A stretch of DNA of 64,000 bases from NCBI GenBank assembly GCA_028023455.1, contig JAQFVV010000258.1, positions 426,501-490,500 on the forward strand. The letters are read 5' to 3'. Made by a program: the position numbers and the translations under genes. The stretch comes from Epiperipatus broadwayi. Taxonomy: Eukaryota; Onychophora; Udeonychophora; Euonychophora; Peripatidae. The notes under the pieces are model-generated. The model worked only from the letters and a program-made list of their open reading frames with translations. It had not been told where the DNA came from and did no database searches. Position 1 is the stretch's first letter. Each line of letters opens with the position of its first letter. This document shows positions 47,426-61,640 of the stretch, in pieces.

Positions 47426-50400
47426 CATATTATTTTATTTTTATAATTTGGTGATTTTGCTTTGAATCTACAAAACAATCTCTTTCTTCCCCTTTCTATG
47501 AACAATAAAAAAAATTAATTTAAACCCCTTTCCAGAGGTTTTTAATAAAAAGATAGTTAATGATCAAAAAGTTGAAAAACATAGACCCTCATGCCTGTAT
47601 AATAAATATATTGTTGTTGTTTTTAAATTTAAAAAAACCCGTTTATTGCCACATTGCTAATTTGTATGCTTCAATTAAATAATAAAATTCAACATTAAGG
47701 TCATAATTAATTCTGTACATAAGTATGAAAAATACCTCAATATACATGTGTATATTGAGTAGTTTAACCATTTGGTGAGCAATGAACTCAAAAGACAGAT
47801 TCCAGGATTGACTAACAGCTAAAAATAAAATTAGGCAAAAATCTCACTTCATGTCAATTCAAAATAAACATTCTGTTCAACCTATCATTCTTGTACTCGA
47901 ATATTATATGATCTTATGATAAATTGATCTTAATACTTTTTTTTAAATCCATATGCATTCTTTCTATATATATATATACTCAGACTATTAAAAGCAAATT
48001 GCAAAAAAAAAAAAAAAATCAATCAATAGGACTCAACTCACTCTTTCTTCAATGAGTAATAAGATGAGTCTTTAAAGCAATATATATTAAAAAGAAGATA
48101 AATACAGATTAGGGTCTACGAATTGTTTCAATAAAATATTTCAATATCCAGAGATGGAAACAGTTTCTTAGAAAATATAAAATAATTATTTAAACACAAG
48201 ACTGAATTTTAATTTTTAATATGAATTAATTACGTTTCTATAAAAATTTTATATTTAAAATAAAATTATTTTTTATAGAAGATATGTAAAAAAAAGTCTT
48301 TGAAAGTTCATATTTCTAGAACAAGTAAGAATACATTACGATATAAAAAAAAATTATGACATTATTTGAAACATCATATTTTAACTAGTGGAATTCAAAC
48401 TAAATATAAATATTCAAACTAAGACATATTCTGTTATTAATAAATTGAGAAAGATGGAAAAAAATCCTTTTTTCTACTGTTCCAAGTTGAATACTATGAA
48501 AGAAGTATAACATATTGTCTCAACAAAAATAAAATTACAATAAATATAATAATTTGCAAAATTACTGATGCTATTTTTTAAATGTGTGTGTGTGTTTCCA
48601 TTTAAAATTTTTTTTTTTTTTTTTTAAATTTCAATAAAACTTCCTCGTATATTTGTAAAAGGCTAATTAATTTCAAAGTAATAATAATAACTGCATGTGA
48701 TTGCAGCAAACTAAAACAAATTCATTCCAACATATGTATTACTCTATTTGTTTTGTTAATATTTTTTTAATCTTTAGTATTTTATTTGATAATAATATTA
48801 AAATATTATTATCAAACAAAATAGTTTCTCTGAAATTAGATGATATTAAGGACTGTTTTGCTTAGTATTCTAAATGTTTAGTATGTTTCCTAAGTATCAA
48901 TCAAATCGCATAGTGTGGGACAGATGTATAATTTTCAGAGATTAAATGTCAATGTTTAATAATGTTAATATATATATATTTCTTTATAATTTTCAAAGAT
49001 ACGTAATATAGGTTTAAAACTAATTGTCCTTAGTAATCATGATAGATATACATTACTTTCCCTATGCAATATATCAATAGATTCAAACATTCTTTAAAAT
49101 ATTTATAAAAACCAAAAACAAATGATTGCTATATCATTAACCCAACGAACTTAAAGAATTAAGTCAAGAGTGAATCCATCTTCTCCTGGCAAATCTCTAT
49201 ACTTACTTGTCTTTAAAAAATGGCAATCATGTGCTGAATATATGTTATCAATGCCTATATATATATATACCTTCTTCCCATATGACATATTATATCTAGC
49301 TAGCTTGCATTCTCTTTAACAACAAGCATTTCCATTTTATAAAAATGCTAAATGAATATCACATGTTCAATCCAATTTTATTTGTATTTTTTCATTCTAC
49401 TTCAAAACAATATTCAGGAAACGTCAAACATAAAAATATGTATATATTAAATTATTGCTGATAAGAGTGAGGACACATTACATTAATAATAATAAAAATA
49501 AGGATGCATTAGATTAATAACAGGAATAATTTAGAATTTAAAATTGTCATTTCATCAAAATATGAAAACACAAAGTTATAAAAAAATGTCTTATTCCATA
49601 GGAAGTAGATATTTTGTATGAAAGGGGGAAAAAATTCACTTACATAATTCATTTGATATTATAAGTACACTGGCAAAAGAAAATATCAAATTTATATATA
49701 CATAAAATAACAACTACAAGTGTTATATAAATAAATATATTTATGAATTTTAGCCAACATTAATTTTAAAACAAATAATTGTTCAAATAATGATTCAAAA
49801 GTTAAATTACAGAAGAAAAAAAAGACAGGGATACAACAATGATATGAGGTCAAAAGCAATAAGATTAAAAAAAATCCTAAGGGTCATCAAGGGAAGAGTT
49901 TAAAAATATTTTAAAAAGGATTAATCCAATAGCAGTCCTCCTTCTCCCAAAAGAATCTTAACTCTGCATAACAGACTGTCAGCTTCTTAAATCATGATGA
50001 AGGGAAAAACCCTCTAGGCTTTCAATTTAAGTCTTCTATTTTATTAGAGCTATTATAAAAGATAAAATATATGACGCACAAATTCAAAATGATTAAACAT
50101 AAATTTATTACAAAGATTTTAGCCCTCTTTATATATGTGAGCATATTTTATAACTAGTATGGTAACATTAAGTTAAGCTATTATTATATGCATAAATATA
50201 TTTACTATCCAAATCAAAAATTCATTTTCATCAATAAAAATTAAATCTTTTTATAAAAAATAAAGTTTGATTTTTCTTATGTTAGAAAAACACTCAAACA
50301 ACGAAAATAGAACAGATTTGCAACAATAAAGATGGGGGGGGGTCATCAAAACATACACACACATGTACAATATATTTATTTATTACATGGAAAATACAAG

Positions 50401-52864
50401 CTAATAAGTGATTAGATCCATTGTATAAATTTATTGATAAAGTCATTTTAGAAATTGCCTTATGAAGAGGACTAAAATCTCTATTAATGGAAAACTTTAG
50501 GTAAAGTTAATTCAGAATGTTGAGAAAAAAGAACCAACCATTTATAAATAGGGCAACTGTTTTTCTGTCCCAAGTAATCAAAATAACTTCACTATTTTAA
50601 GGCAAACTAACAATTTGTTTTTTAGAAAGATGTAGCATAAATAGTGTATTTTCATAGTTATAATTCGACCAGGTTGCTTTTTTTTTAATAGTTAAACTTA
50701 AACTGTTCATATTTTTCTTACCCATCATTAGAATAAAAGAATATCTTAATTACATAGAATAATTAAAAGATATATTAACCAATCCCAATTATGTTAATGG
50801 TTTAAAAAATATATAATTAGTTAAGTATAAAATATGTTAAATTTTAAATTCTTTAAATGTAAAAACCATAAAATTAGAAGAGGAAAAAGTAATGGAATGT
50901 TAATCAAAATTGAATACAATTAATATCAAACTGATACAAACTTGTCATAATAATATGAAAAGTATTTCTCCAGAAAGACCTATTACATCACTTCAAAAGT
51001 ACATATGTACATGTTTTGATAACCATCTCACTGCTGATGATCCCCTTCTTTTTACACGAACAATCTATCAAAGTATTATACATTAAAACTCATAATGGGA
51101 TCAAAACAAGACCATTTTAATCTGGTTACTTGTAGCGAAAGTTCTGGTCTAATTTAATAAATTATTCTCATGATTATTTTTCTTATTGTCAATTAATCAA
51201 AAATTGAAAAAAATATATATATATGCATAAAAAATCTTAATACTACCAGGATATATTTATTTTGTATATAAATAACAAATTATAAAATACAAACATATGT
51301 TCATATTCTCATTGATTTGAAAATGTAAACATAATCAATAACCATCAAGTGATATATATATATATATGTTAAAACAAAGATTCTCCTAGGCTACAGATGT
51401 AAATGGCATGTTAACCAGATTCATCCATGTGTATTTCATGGTACAAATGTATTGATGTTAATACCATATATGAATCATATATGAATGAACTTGGATGTCA
51501 TTTATATATGTAGGTAAGGTTTAACAGCCTTTAAATAAACCACTTAATAGGTATCTATTGAAAAAAAAGTATGTCTATGATGACGTTTTATTATCCGTGT
51601 TGGTTTTAATCAAATTTATTATAAAAGGTTCAAAATTAATTGACATTGTTAAAACTTAAACATTGTCAAAATCTTACGCTGTAAATATAAAGGTGCATCG
51701 TCATTACTTGTTAGCACATATATAAATGTGAAAAATAGTAGGTCTTGAGTCTTAGCTTTCTACAAAATAATTAAATTGTTGAGTATATGTAATATAAATA
51801 AAATGTCCGTTAATTAAAACAAAATTGTAATTATAATAAAAATAAATACCGTTAAATTTATTATTTTTATTATAATTATTAAAGAAATTGGAAAACTGAT
51901 CTGTATGCTAGTTTCAAACATTGGATTTTATGCTATCAAAAAAGTAGAAGTAAGATAAATATGACTTCATAACTGCATTGAAATTTGAAATAGAATGCAT
52001 TAAGATTAAATATAAATTAAAACTGTAAATTAAATTTGTACCCTTGAATTATAAAATATTTGTATTTATATACATTAAATGTACAAGTCAATTAAAAATA
52101 TATTAACAAGTTTATATGTAATTAACTATATCAAAAAAAAAAAAAAAAAGCTCACAAGCCATGGATTAAGTTAGATAGAACATGTTACTCAAACATCATT
52201 GATTACATGAGCAGTTGATTTGATATGTGTTGGCTACAATCAGTATTCACTTCCCTTGTCCAAACCATTAGCTATTCAAATTATCTAAGTAATTCATTTT
52301 ACTAAAGTTGTAGATCAATTATTGCAAATAGAAATTGGAAAAAAAAAAAAAAACGTTATCAGCATTGACCAAATTGAAGTTGAAGTTACCAATAGCATAA
52401 CTAATTATTTAACAGATAAAATTATCAGTATGTTTATAATTCATCTGTATCTCTAAAATTTATGACATAAATCAATGAAGTGGGTAAATATATTAACATA
52501 ATAAGCTAGAGCACTCCCCCTGTTGCTGTTTTTCTCCTAGCCATGTAGACTGCAATAAATGTGAAGATAGATCTTTTAGTTAAACGTATTAATGAGATTG
52601 TCATTGCCTAATAAATCATCAGTTTAAAAAATAATTGATCTGTCTATAATATATTGTCTGTCACAAAATATTAAATAACAAAGAAACCAGCAGTAAAAGA
52701 AAATCTGATACACGAAACTATCAAGAGAGTCAAAATGCTAGATGAGAATTCAAAATTTATATTCTAATCTTAATCTATAAATATTTTTGATTTTTTTTTT
52801 GAGGGGGGGGGGTAAATACTTATATTTATTTATTTTTTTGTCTTAAAATCTAACAATTATCGTA
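47426..52864. other. AT-rich sequence with small hairpins, no gene seen
   Basis: Perfect small hairpins lie at 48785-48816 (TTTGATAATAATATT, two-base loop, complement) and about 47733-47756 (CTCAATATAC ... GTATATTGAG), with a longer one at about 51826-51881 (TAATTATAATAAAAATA and its complement). Homopolymer G runs occur at 50334-50342 and 52803-52812. No coding frame is supported. Confidence 0.5.
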
Positions 52865-53860
52865 TTCCTAAATGTAATTAGAACTTCAACTCAGACTTTC
52901 AAACTCCCCACACCATTTTATATGCATGACCATATATACCTGTGAAAAAGATAAATGATTTCCAATATGTGTATTTCATCCTGAAACACCAGCACTCATC
53001 AGTTGGTCTCGATCACTATTTCTCATATATATATAATCAGTGCTCAGTTTTTATTAAGATAAATCTTCAAACTTTACTGGACAAGCTTCAATCTTCTCCA
53101 TCCTTCAACTCTTCAGCTATCCATATCATTAAAAATCAGACCATGGAACACTCAAATCCATATCCATGTTGACTTTAAATCAGTTGTATAAGATGGAGTG
53201 GATGGCTGTGGGAAACTTGAAAGTCTGAGTTCACCTAATTACATTAAGGTTAGTATAGATAATATATATGTATTTAAATATTATGTTTTCTGCCCAATCC
53301 TTTTCTAAATATTTAAGGTCCTATATGTTGACTTTAAATCACTCTGACCATCACACATAGGATCTTAATATATTCATTTAAACATACAGAAGAGGGATGA
53401 ACAGAATATAGGCTGAATATGTAATATTTAAATACATGTACTAAACTTAATATAATTAGAAGGTCTTGAACTCAGATTTTTAAGCTCTCCACAGCTACCC
53501 ACTCCATTTTATACAATTCACTTACTCAACATGTTGGCATCAACAAAGGCTTTGAGTGATTCAACCTTGGATTTTCAATGATATGGGTGGCTGAAGAGTT
53601 GGAGGGTGGAGAACATTGAAGCTTGTTCATTACCATTAAAGTATGAAGATTTGCTATCTTCATATAAACTGAGCACTGGTTGTATATATGTGTGGGAGAT
53701 GGTGACCTGGACAACTGATAAGTGCTGCTTCAGCATATATTGAAAATCATTTATCTTTTTCATATGTGTATACATGTGTGTATCGGTTGTATAAGATGGA
53801 GTGGATAGCTGAGGGGAGATTGAAGGTCTGAATTCAAGTCCTTCTAATTACATATATAAA
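52865..53860. repeat. 1-kb palindrome, family R53
   Basis: The left arm (about 52865-53345) is the imperfect reverse complement of the right (about 53360-53860). For instance, AAAAAGATAAATGATTT near 52945 pairs with AAATCATTTATCTTTTT near 53750, and CTCTTCAGC near 53109 pairs with GCTGAAGAG near 53592. Because of this, a frame beginning MKKINDFQY appears on opposite strands in the two arms. The arms have indels and different frames downstream, so I do not call a protein. A diverged partial copy lies at 54876-55285. The name R53 is mine. Confidence 0.8.
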
Positions 53861-54875
53861 CACTTCTTCTGTGATTAAAGCATTGAATCATCAAGGTATA
53901 GATCCAGGATATTGTCATATTTTAAAAAATATTTATAAAAATGCAACAGCAACAATTAGATTACATAATGCTACTGCGAAAGTCAAAATTGAGAAGGATG
54001 TAAGATAGGGTGACTCTATATCTCCAAATCATTTTACAGCAGAGCTGCAAGAAGTATTTTGTGGATTAAAATGGGAAGCTAAAGGAGTGAAAGTAAATGG
54101 AGATTATTTAAGTCATTTAGATTTTGCAATGATGTAGTTGTTTTTGCAAATAATGCTTTAGAGCCACAGGAAATGTTGCAGAAGTTATCAGATGAAAGTA
54201 GGATTAAAGATAAATGTTAAAAAGACTAAAGTAATGTTTAATGGATTTTCTCAAAGTATGAAAATAAAGATTGATTGTGATGAGTTAGAAGAAGTTAACA
54301 GTTACAAATACCGTGGTCAGATTATTAATACAGATGGAAACATAAATGATGAAATTAATCATAGAATTAAACTTGGTTGGAGTGCCTTTGGTAGAAATAA
54401 CTTGATACTAAAAGGAAATAAGCCTATGTGTTTGAAAAGGAAGGTTTTTAAGAAATGTGTTTTACTTATGGATGTGATACTTGGACACTTAATAGAAGAG
54501 CAATACAGAGACTTCAGACCACTCAAAGAAGTATGGAGAGATGCATGTTGGGAACAACAAGAAGAGATTGAAAACACAATATATGGGTAAGAGAACAAAC
54601 AGGTGTTACTGATCTCATTGAAAAAATTAAAAGACTGGAGTTGGGCTGGACAAATTTCTAGAAGAACTGATAATAAATGGACAATTGAAATCTAAAACTG
54701 GATTCCAAGAGGTTGTAAAAGACCCAGAAAGAGACCACATGTGAGATGGATGGATGAAATAAGAAAGTGTGCAGAAATGAGGTGGAGAAGAGAAGCTAAA
54801 GATCGGAGAAGATGGATTGAACTTGGAAAGATGTTCATCCTGCAATGGATTGAGAATGGTTGATGATGATGATGA
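53861..54875 (+). pseudogene. 5'-truncated RTE-type LINE, best RT copy in the window
   Basis: The copy holds the second half of RT and the C-terminal region. In order: ATATIRLHNATAKVKIEKD (about 53945-54000), V-R-x-G-D-S-I-S-P with a TAG at 54006-54008 where Gln is usual, the catalytic F-A-D-D block with a one-base deletion near 54129, then an open frame 54192-54590 with LKINVKKTKVMFNG, SYKYRGQIINTDGNI and DEINHRIKLGWSAFGR. C-terminal blocks with W-A-G-Q, R-P-H-V-R-W-M-D-E and W-R-R-E-A-K-D-R-R-R-W follow in shifted frames. It ends in GATGATGATGATGA. ATTACATAT occurs at both junctions. LINEs copy themselves by target-primed reverse transcription; this copy is dead. Confidence 0.9.
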
Positions 54876-55285
54876 AATATTACATATTCAGCCTGTATTC
54901 TGTCCATCCCTCTTCTATATATTTAAATGGATATATTAAAGTCCTATATGTGATGGATCAGAGTGACTTAAAGTCAACATGGCCTTGACAATAATATTGA
55001 TATCAACAAGGGCTTTGAGTATTCCATCCTCAGATTTTCAATGATTGAAGAGTTGGAAGGTGGAGAAGATTGAAACTTGGGTGGGAGATGGTGAGTTGGC
55101 CCAATTGATAAGTGTTGTTTCAGCCAGAAATATCTTTTTTCATATGTATGTGATCATGTGTATAAGTTGTATAAGATGTAGTGAATAGCTGTGGGGGCTT
55201 GAAATTCTGAGTTCAAGTACTTCTAATTACACTAAGTGTAGTATGGATAATATACATGTATTTAAATATTACATATTCATAAATA
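54876..55285. repeat. Partial copy of the R53 repeat
   Basis: This is related to the right half of the R53 palindrome. Shared blocks include ATTACATATTCAGCCTG, GGCTTTGAG, GATTTTCAATGAT, GAAGAGTTGGA, GGGAGATGGTGA, TTGTATAAGATG and CTTCTAATTACA. It follows the LINE directly, so the LINE either sits inside a longer R53 array or separates two copies. Confidence 0.8.
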
Positions 55286-55974
55286 AAAACCTTTGAATCT
55301 ATGAGTGGCACACACACCTTATCAATAGTTTATTTTAGATTTAATAAAGAGCAGATGGTTAGGAATTACTTTTTTTTAAAATAATTCATTGGATAATTCG
55401 ACAGTACTGTGTGGGCATTATACTAACTTCTATACATATGTGTAAGGTTTATTCTATTATTATAAAAACAGCTGGGTAACTTTTGATTTCTATTGAGATC
55501 AAGGTAGTAAAAATGAAGTTACCATCAAATTTACTTATACTTAAAATTTCCTAATAATTTCTGGGACAGAGTTAAGCATATCAATATATGTTACCTAGTA
55601 CTTCATAATCTAAGAATTATATTCTAAGTACTGTGTTAAAGAGCCAGAGAATGTGAACTATAGATGATGTTGCAATAAAAAGAGATAATAAAGACAGATC
55701 ATTTAAGAAATGATGGGGGCATTCTTTTATAGTTTTAATTGTATTTAAAAGAAATAAAAGCTGAACTTCATATAATCTTTTCCATTACATATGTATGTCT
55801 CTAGTGCTTCTAATGATGACATGTGGAGATCCAGGTTTCCTATCATCATCATTTAATAAATGTGTACTGATCTAAACGAATATTCCTTTATGTAAATTAC
55901 CTGTCAATGTGTAGCCAATCATATATCCAACAAACTTGCAAACAAATGAGCAATTGCTTTCTTTTAATATTACT
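55286..55974. other. AT-rich sequence, no gene seen
   Basis: No coding frame or repeat partner that I can support. Confidence 0.5.
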
Positions 55975-56170
55975 ATATAATCTGGTTTCAGTATGGAAGG
56001 ACTGAATATATAATAAATTTGCACTTTTTTGAGAACAATCTCATAAATTTATTTAAAGATAAAACTGACTATATATAATCTGGTTTCAGTATGGAAGGAC
56101 TGAATATATAATAAATTTGCACTTTTTTGAGAACAATCTCATAAATTGATTTAAAGATAAAACTGACTAT
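55975..56170. repeat. Recent 98-bp tandem duplication
   Basis: The unit beginning TATAATCTGGTTTCAGTATG occurs twice, head to tail (55975-56072 and 56073-56170). I see a single base difference (AAATTTATTT against AAATTGATTT). The near identity marks a recent event. Confidence 0.95.
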
Positions 56171-59100
56171 ACCAAATTTGGCTATGAATAAAATCACCTG
56201 AGAAGGAAGATAATACCAATGGTCAGGTCATAAAAATAATCAATGAAAGTAACTAGTAAAAAAAATATATATAAAGAATGAAGAATAAAGAAATAAAAAA
56301 AGTGGGCAATAATTCAAAAAAATAGGTATAATTAAATTTAAAATGACATTCAAATTAGACAAACAAAATAACCGGCTGGATGGAGATTAAAAACAGAATG
56401 GTCTTGAATGTCCAGAAAAAGAAAAAAATCATTGCATGAAAATTTAATGAAAATAAGAAGAAGAAAAATTGTTTGAGAATAAAACAATTAAAAAAAAAAA
56501 CAATAATTACTGTAATCATTACAAATGATCACAAAACTTAAAATAAAGATAGAACAACAATAAAAAAAAATACAAGTGGCAGAAATCAGAGAAGAATTAG
56601 AAATGCAAAGGAGAAAAGAAGCCACAATAAAACATCAAGAACAAACAAAAAATACATGAAGGAGAGGAAAAGTAAAAGAAAGGATCAAATTCTGGAAAAA
56701 AAATAAATCAAATGGGGAAGTTAATTATGCAAAGCATTAATTAGAACAAGGTTGAGATAATACTCAAATGAATGAAATGATGGATGAAAACGAAGATGGA
56801 AAAAAATCAAAAATAAACTTTAAGAATTCAGAAAGTTATAAAAACTGTCAAACCTATAAATTCTATTGAAAAAGCATGTTAAAGTTCTAGAAGATTCTAA
56901 CATTGAGATAGAGAATGGGTATTATTGTAAAATGTATGAAATTACTATAAAATATATATATAATCTTTCTGTTCAACGATATGTGAATGTTTAAGAAAAG
57001 CTATTAGAAAAAAAAAACATACTTTGTAGAGTGTAAAAAAACATTAATCTAAAAATGAAGTCAGGTTTATCCATGAAACTATAAAAAAAAAAATTTTTTT
57101 TTAAAAAAAAGAATATAACAACCATTAATTTTTACTGAAAAAAATTTGGAAGATGGCAAAAGCTTGTATGAATATGAAATTCAAAGTAAGTGTATTTTTC
57201 ACTTTATATTGCATCTTAGAGATGGCCCAAGATGAGTGTCAATAAAGTAAATAGCTGAATGTCTCAAGAAAGAGAAACAAACATGCAACAGTAATGACTC
57301 AGCTCATAATTAATTTCTTGCTTGGTCATGGTACACAGAAAAATTAAGTTTAAACTAAAGGAGCAATTATCTTTGAAGCACAAACTTTATCTTTAAAAAA
57401 TATAATTATATAATACAAGTCAATGAATATAAATATTGAACTGAACAAGAAATATGTTTTGATTTAGAAAATCTTGATGTTTGAAGTTGGTAAAAATAAC
57501 TGTCCCATAAGGAGCTTATTATGCTCATATATAAATGTATTGTATTCACTGGTAATCAGTGCAACATAAAATAAGTAAATAAATGCTTATTGATATAAGT
57601 ATTCCATAGTACTTTTAAAATACAAATTGAATTGTTAGTGAAATCTTAAGACTATTGGAATAGATTCCTGAATAATTCATTAAATTGTCAATGCACATAG
57701 ATCTACATATAAATTTCATTAATACCTAAATACTCATTCAATACTTGGGTGAGTATTTCAATATTACTTTTAAAATATTTGATTTCAATCCACATTTAAT
57801 ACACCATTAAAAGATTATATTATTACAATGTACATGCTAATTCTATGATTTTTAATATATATAATTTAATTATTATATTCATAAAAGTTTATTATATTAT
57901 TTTTCAATAAATTAAAACCCAATAAACATTTTGTTTATTCAAAAGATAGCTGCATCTAATAAAGATTTTACACATTCCGCCATTTGCTTTTTTTTTTCTT
58001 ATTATCTACAAATGTTTTTATGTAACAGTAGCAACTCTCAAATGGCTATCTAAATTCTAACACTTTGACAAAAAAAAAATACATTTCTCAATCCACTATT
58101 TAAACTTTCCTTTTCTAATAAAATAACTGGTCAGTGACGCCATTTGCTTTTTTATATTAAGATTAATCCATAAGCAAATGTAATTGAATGGTCAACTGAT
58201 TGAAAGAACATATAACATCTGAGCATAGAATGGCAAGATAAATTTATTGAAATGACCAATTTGGAATTTTTTATTTATTTCTATCCACAGTATGTCAATT
58301 ACTCTAACACTACATTAGACTGCACAAGACACCTAACATATTTTTGGATAAATATATCAAATTCCAAATATGTATCTCAACCCAATTTTTTTTATTAATA
58401 ATGAAAATCAATCTCAAGATTACTCGGAAGGTCATAATCCAGCTCTACCGACTGCTTCATAACTGTAGCAAACTTCAAATACCTATAAAAAAAACACTTT
58501 GACTCTTTCAAATATAGCATACAGACAAAAAAAAAAGGTCAAAATCCTAGCAAAATTATATATACTGGATTTAAAAAACAAAAAACAAATCGGAAAAAAA
58601 AAAACTAGATGGTTAATTTAATCATACAAAAATTACAATCATAAAGTTATAATCGCTTTACATAAGTGAAAATTTTATATATCTGATAAATTATTCATGA
58701 TTTATGTTTATTTATTCCATATATCAGGAATTATTCATGGTTTATGTTCCTCATTAAAAAAAATTTTTTTTTCGATTTGCTTCTTATATGATAATTTAAT
58801 TTCTTCTTATCCTTTTATATAATACATTATATTGATATATTCCTGAGACCAGCCAAACAATTTTTCTTGCATAAGAGCATTATCCAGATATTAATCTACA
58901 CGTGTAATATAAAGTTACGGTTTTAGCAATTTTAAATTGAAATATATACACAAAATATACGTTGTTCTTTTTTTCCCCCTCTCTATTATACAAGTACAAA
59001 TGAATATATACATATTTTTTTTGACCTATTAAAGTTTTAAAAATAAAATGCGTCATTAAATTTTATATCAGATTAATAAAAATAAATGTTCTATATGTCT

Positions 59101-59479
59101 CCCCAATGACATAAATCGCAAAGACTTTAAGGAGATTAAGAAAATCTTTCATATTATTTTAATTTTTAATCAAATTAGAAAAACAAAAACAAAGATTTTT
59201 AAAAACAAATTAATTATAAAATCTATATTTAAAAGTATTTCTGCATATTTTAATACATAAATATTATTATATGCTAACATTCAAACTAAAAACGGGGGGG
59301 GGGGGCAGGAGAGTGAATGAATTATAATTTACATACTAATACATTTATACATACATTCTGAGAGTATAAATTAAAAGTTAAAAATAATAATACGATGCCT
59401 ATGTTTACATTTTAATAAAACAAATGTGCATTTAGGATAGAAAAATGATCTTTTTTTTCTTCTTTCTAGTAACTTAAAG
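56171..59479. other. AT-rich sequence, no gene seen
   Basis: 56.4-56.9 kb is strongly purine-rich (A/G) on the plus strand. A run of twelve G lies at 59294-59305. No coding frame is supported. Confidence 0.5.
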
Positions 59480-60400
59480 ATTTCAATATTTGCCTGAAGG
59501 TTTTTGGAATAATAGTACTGTATGTTGGTAAGGGAAAATTTGCTGTATCAATTTCACCATCTCTTTTTAAAAAGGGGTAAATTCTCTACTCTATATAACA
59601 GACTCATTTGGAGCAAAAAATGAATTGCCATAATTATGGGGGGAAATGCACAAGCAACAAAAATTAAATGGGCTCTACTTATATTCTGTCTCTACATTTT
59701 ACTGTCAGAGAGCAATCAATATATTGTCAATCTCACTGTAATTCCTACAGACACACCACCACTTATTAGGAACAAATTTATAAACCATATTCAAATACAT
59801 ACCCCCATTCTCACTCTATTCTAAAAAAAAAAAAATTGCCACATGGGAGATATATAACTTAATGCTTGACACCAACCCTAAGAAAGTTTCTTATTATTTC
59901 CTCACTATTTCTAATAAAGATATTACACAGAAATTCTAGTTCTGATATTTGGAGCTGAATATTTAATTTTCTGATAAAAACCAACCTCAAAGCTTTACCA
60001 ATAAAAGCCTTCATAACTGGAAGAAAGCCATCTGAAAATATTGATGCAATGTGTTCTTTATGTATGAGAGAAGATAAAATAATTGGACATTTTGTTTAGG
60101 AATACATTTCCTTAAGTACATATCACCAGCTTATAGCAGTTATTATATAAAATGAAGCTTTCATGTTAGCAGTCCTCACTGAAAATAATCAAAGAGAAGA
60201 GTTTCCTGATATAAGATTGACTGTATTCATCCTATTTATCCTTTAGAAGCCATTTTATTTTTTAACCTGATATCCCCAAAACAGAAATCCCTTTTTACCG
60301 ATAAAGTGTTAAAAATTACTGATATTATAATAGCCAATGGAATTTGATCTTTCTTCCAGCTCAGTGGAGAGCATGCATAACTTAGATTTTTGGTATTCTT
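59480..60400 (+). pseudogene. Decayed coding-like stretch, unidentified
   Basis: The base composition is less AT-rich and the plus strand carries short open pieces: a 62-codon frame at 59636-59824 with PTDTPPLIRNKF, and near 60000-60120 a piece reading MCSLCMREDKIIGHFV. The C-x2-C-x(n)-H arrangement of the latter is reminiscent of the zinc-knuckle-like region near the C terminus of some LINE proteins. Stops and frame changes interrupt all of it. A transposable-element relic is the likeliest reading, but I do not recognise the family. Confidence 0.3.
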
Positions 60401-60690
60401 TCTTCTTTTTTTTAATTATATTTTACAACCCTAATTTTATGTATATATAATCTTATTTATGTTATTAATCTGTGTAAAAAAATATTTTAAGTAGTTTCTA
60501 TCATCCTATCGGACTTTTTTATTACAACAATGATATAACTCGTTAATTTATTCCTCTTGTTTGTATTTTGAGTAACTTTTTTTTATACTTAATCAAGTTT
60601 ATTTAAAAAGTAATTTATCTTTCATTTAAAATATTGAATGAAAATATAACTTTATATATAGAATGAACATTGTAATGCATTATTTGACAT

Positions 60691-60863
<173 letters not shown>

Positions 60864-61640
60864 CTTTTTAGTTAAGTGAAAATGTGATAAATATTAATGT
60901 AACTTACAAAATGTGTAAAAGCTATAGTGAAACATAAATAAAAGCCTCAATAAGGAAAATATATATATATAAAATTGAATTTAAACAAATTTACTAACGA
61001 ATTAAAGACTTGTGTATCTGATCTGCAAATGATTTTATATATATATATATGGAGAAAAGATGTCAGGAACTAGACTATAAGTTCAAACTTGCTTAATAAA
61101 TGCAAAGAATAAAAATTAGATATGAAATGGAGTCTCAAAGATATATTTCTGTTTTTTAATAGATGCTTGGATTATTTAAATATATCAAAATATTTAGAAA
61201 GCCATAATAAAAAATAATCCAATACTTATATTTTTTACATATTTGTATAAAAATTTTGCCATTCTACAGTGGGTTATTTCTATCTCACCTCCTATTTCAA
61301 GAAAAATCTATAAGCAAAAAATTTTAGATCCATTTCATATATGTTTTCATTTTTGATGAAAGAATTAATAATTAACAAATTATTAATATCAAACCTATCC
61401 TACAGTTCTATTATTTATATAGAATGAATTTTAATTCATAGAAACTATATCTTTAAAAAATAAAATAAACTATTCAAGAATCTAAAGTGTAACTTTAATT
61501 CCTAGGCCAATATTGTCCCTAGTCAAGCCAGCAACATCTGAAGAAGAATGGAGAATACTACTACTCAAAATGTTGTATAATTACTAACATGTGTTGTCTA
61601 TTTGCGTATTACTACTAACAAAATGTTTGTATTTGAAAAG
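60864..61640. other. AT-rich sequence, no gene seen
   Basis: (TA)n tracts at about 60961-60970 and 61037-61050; nothing else supported. Confidence 0.5.
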
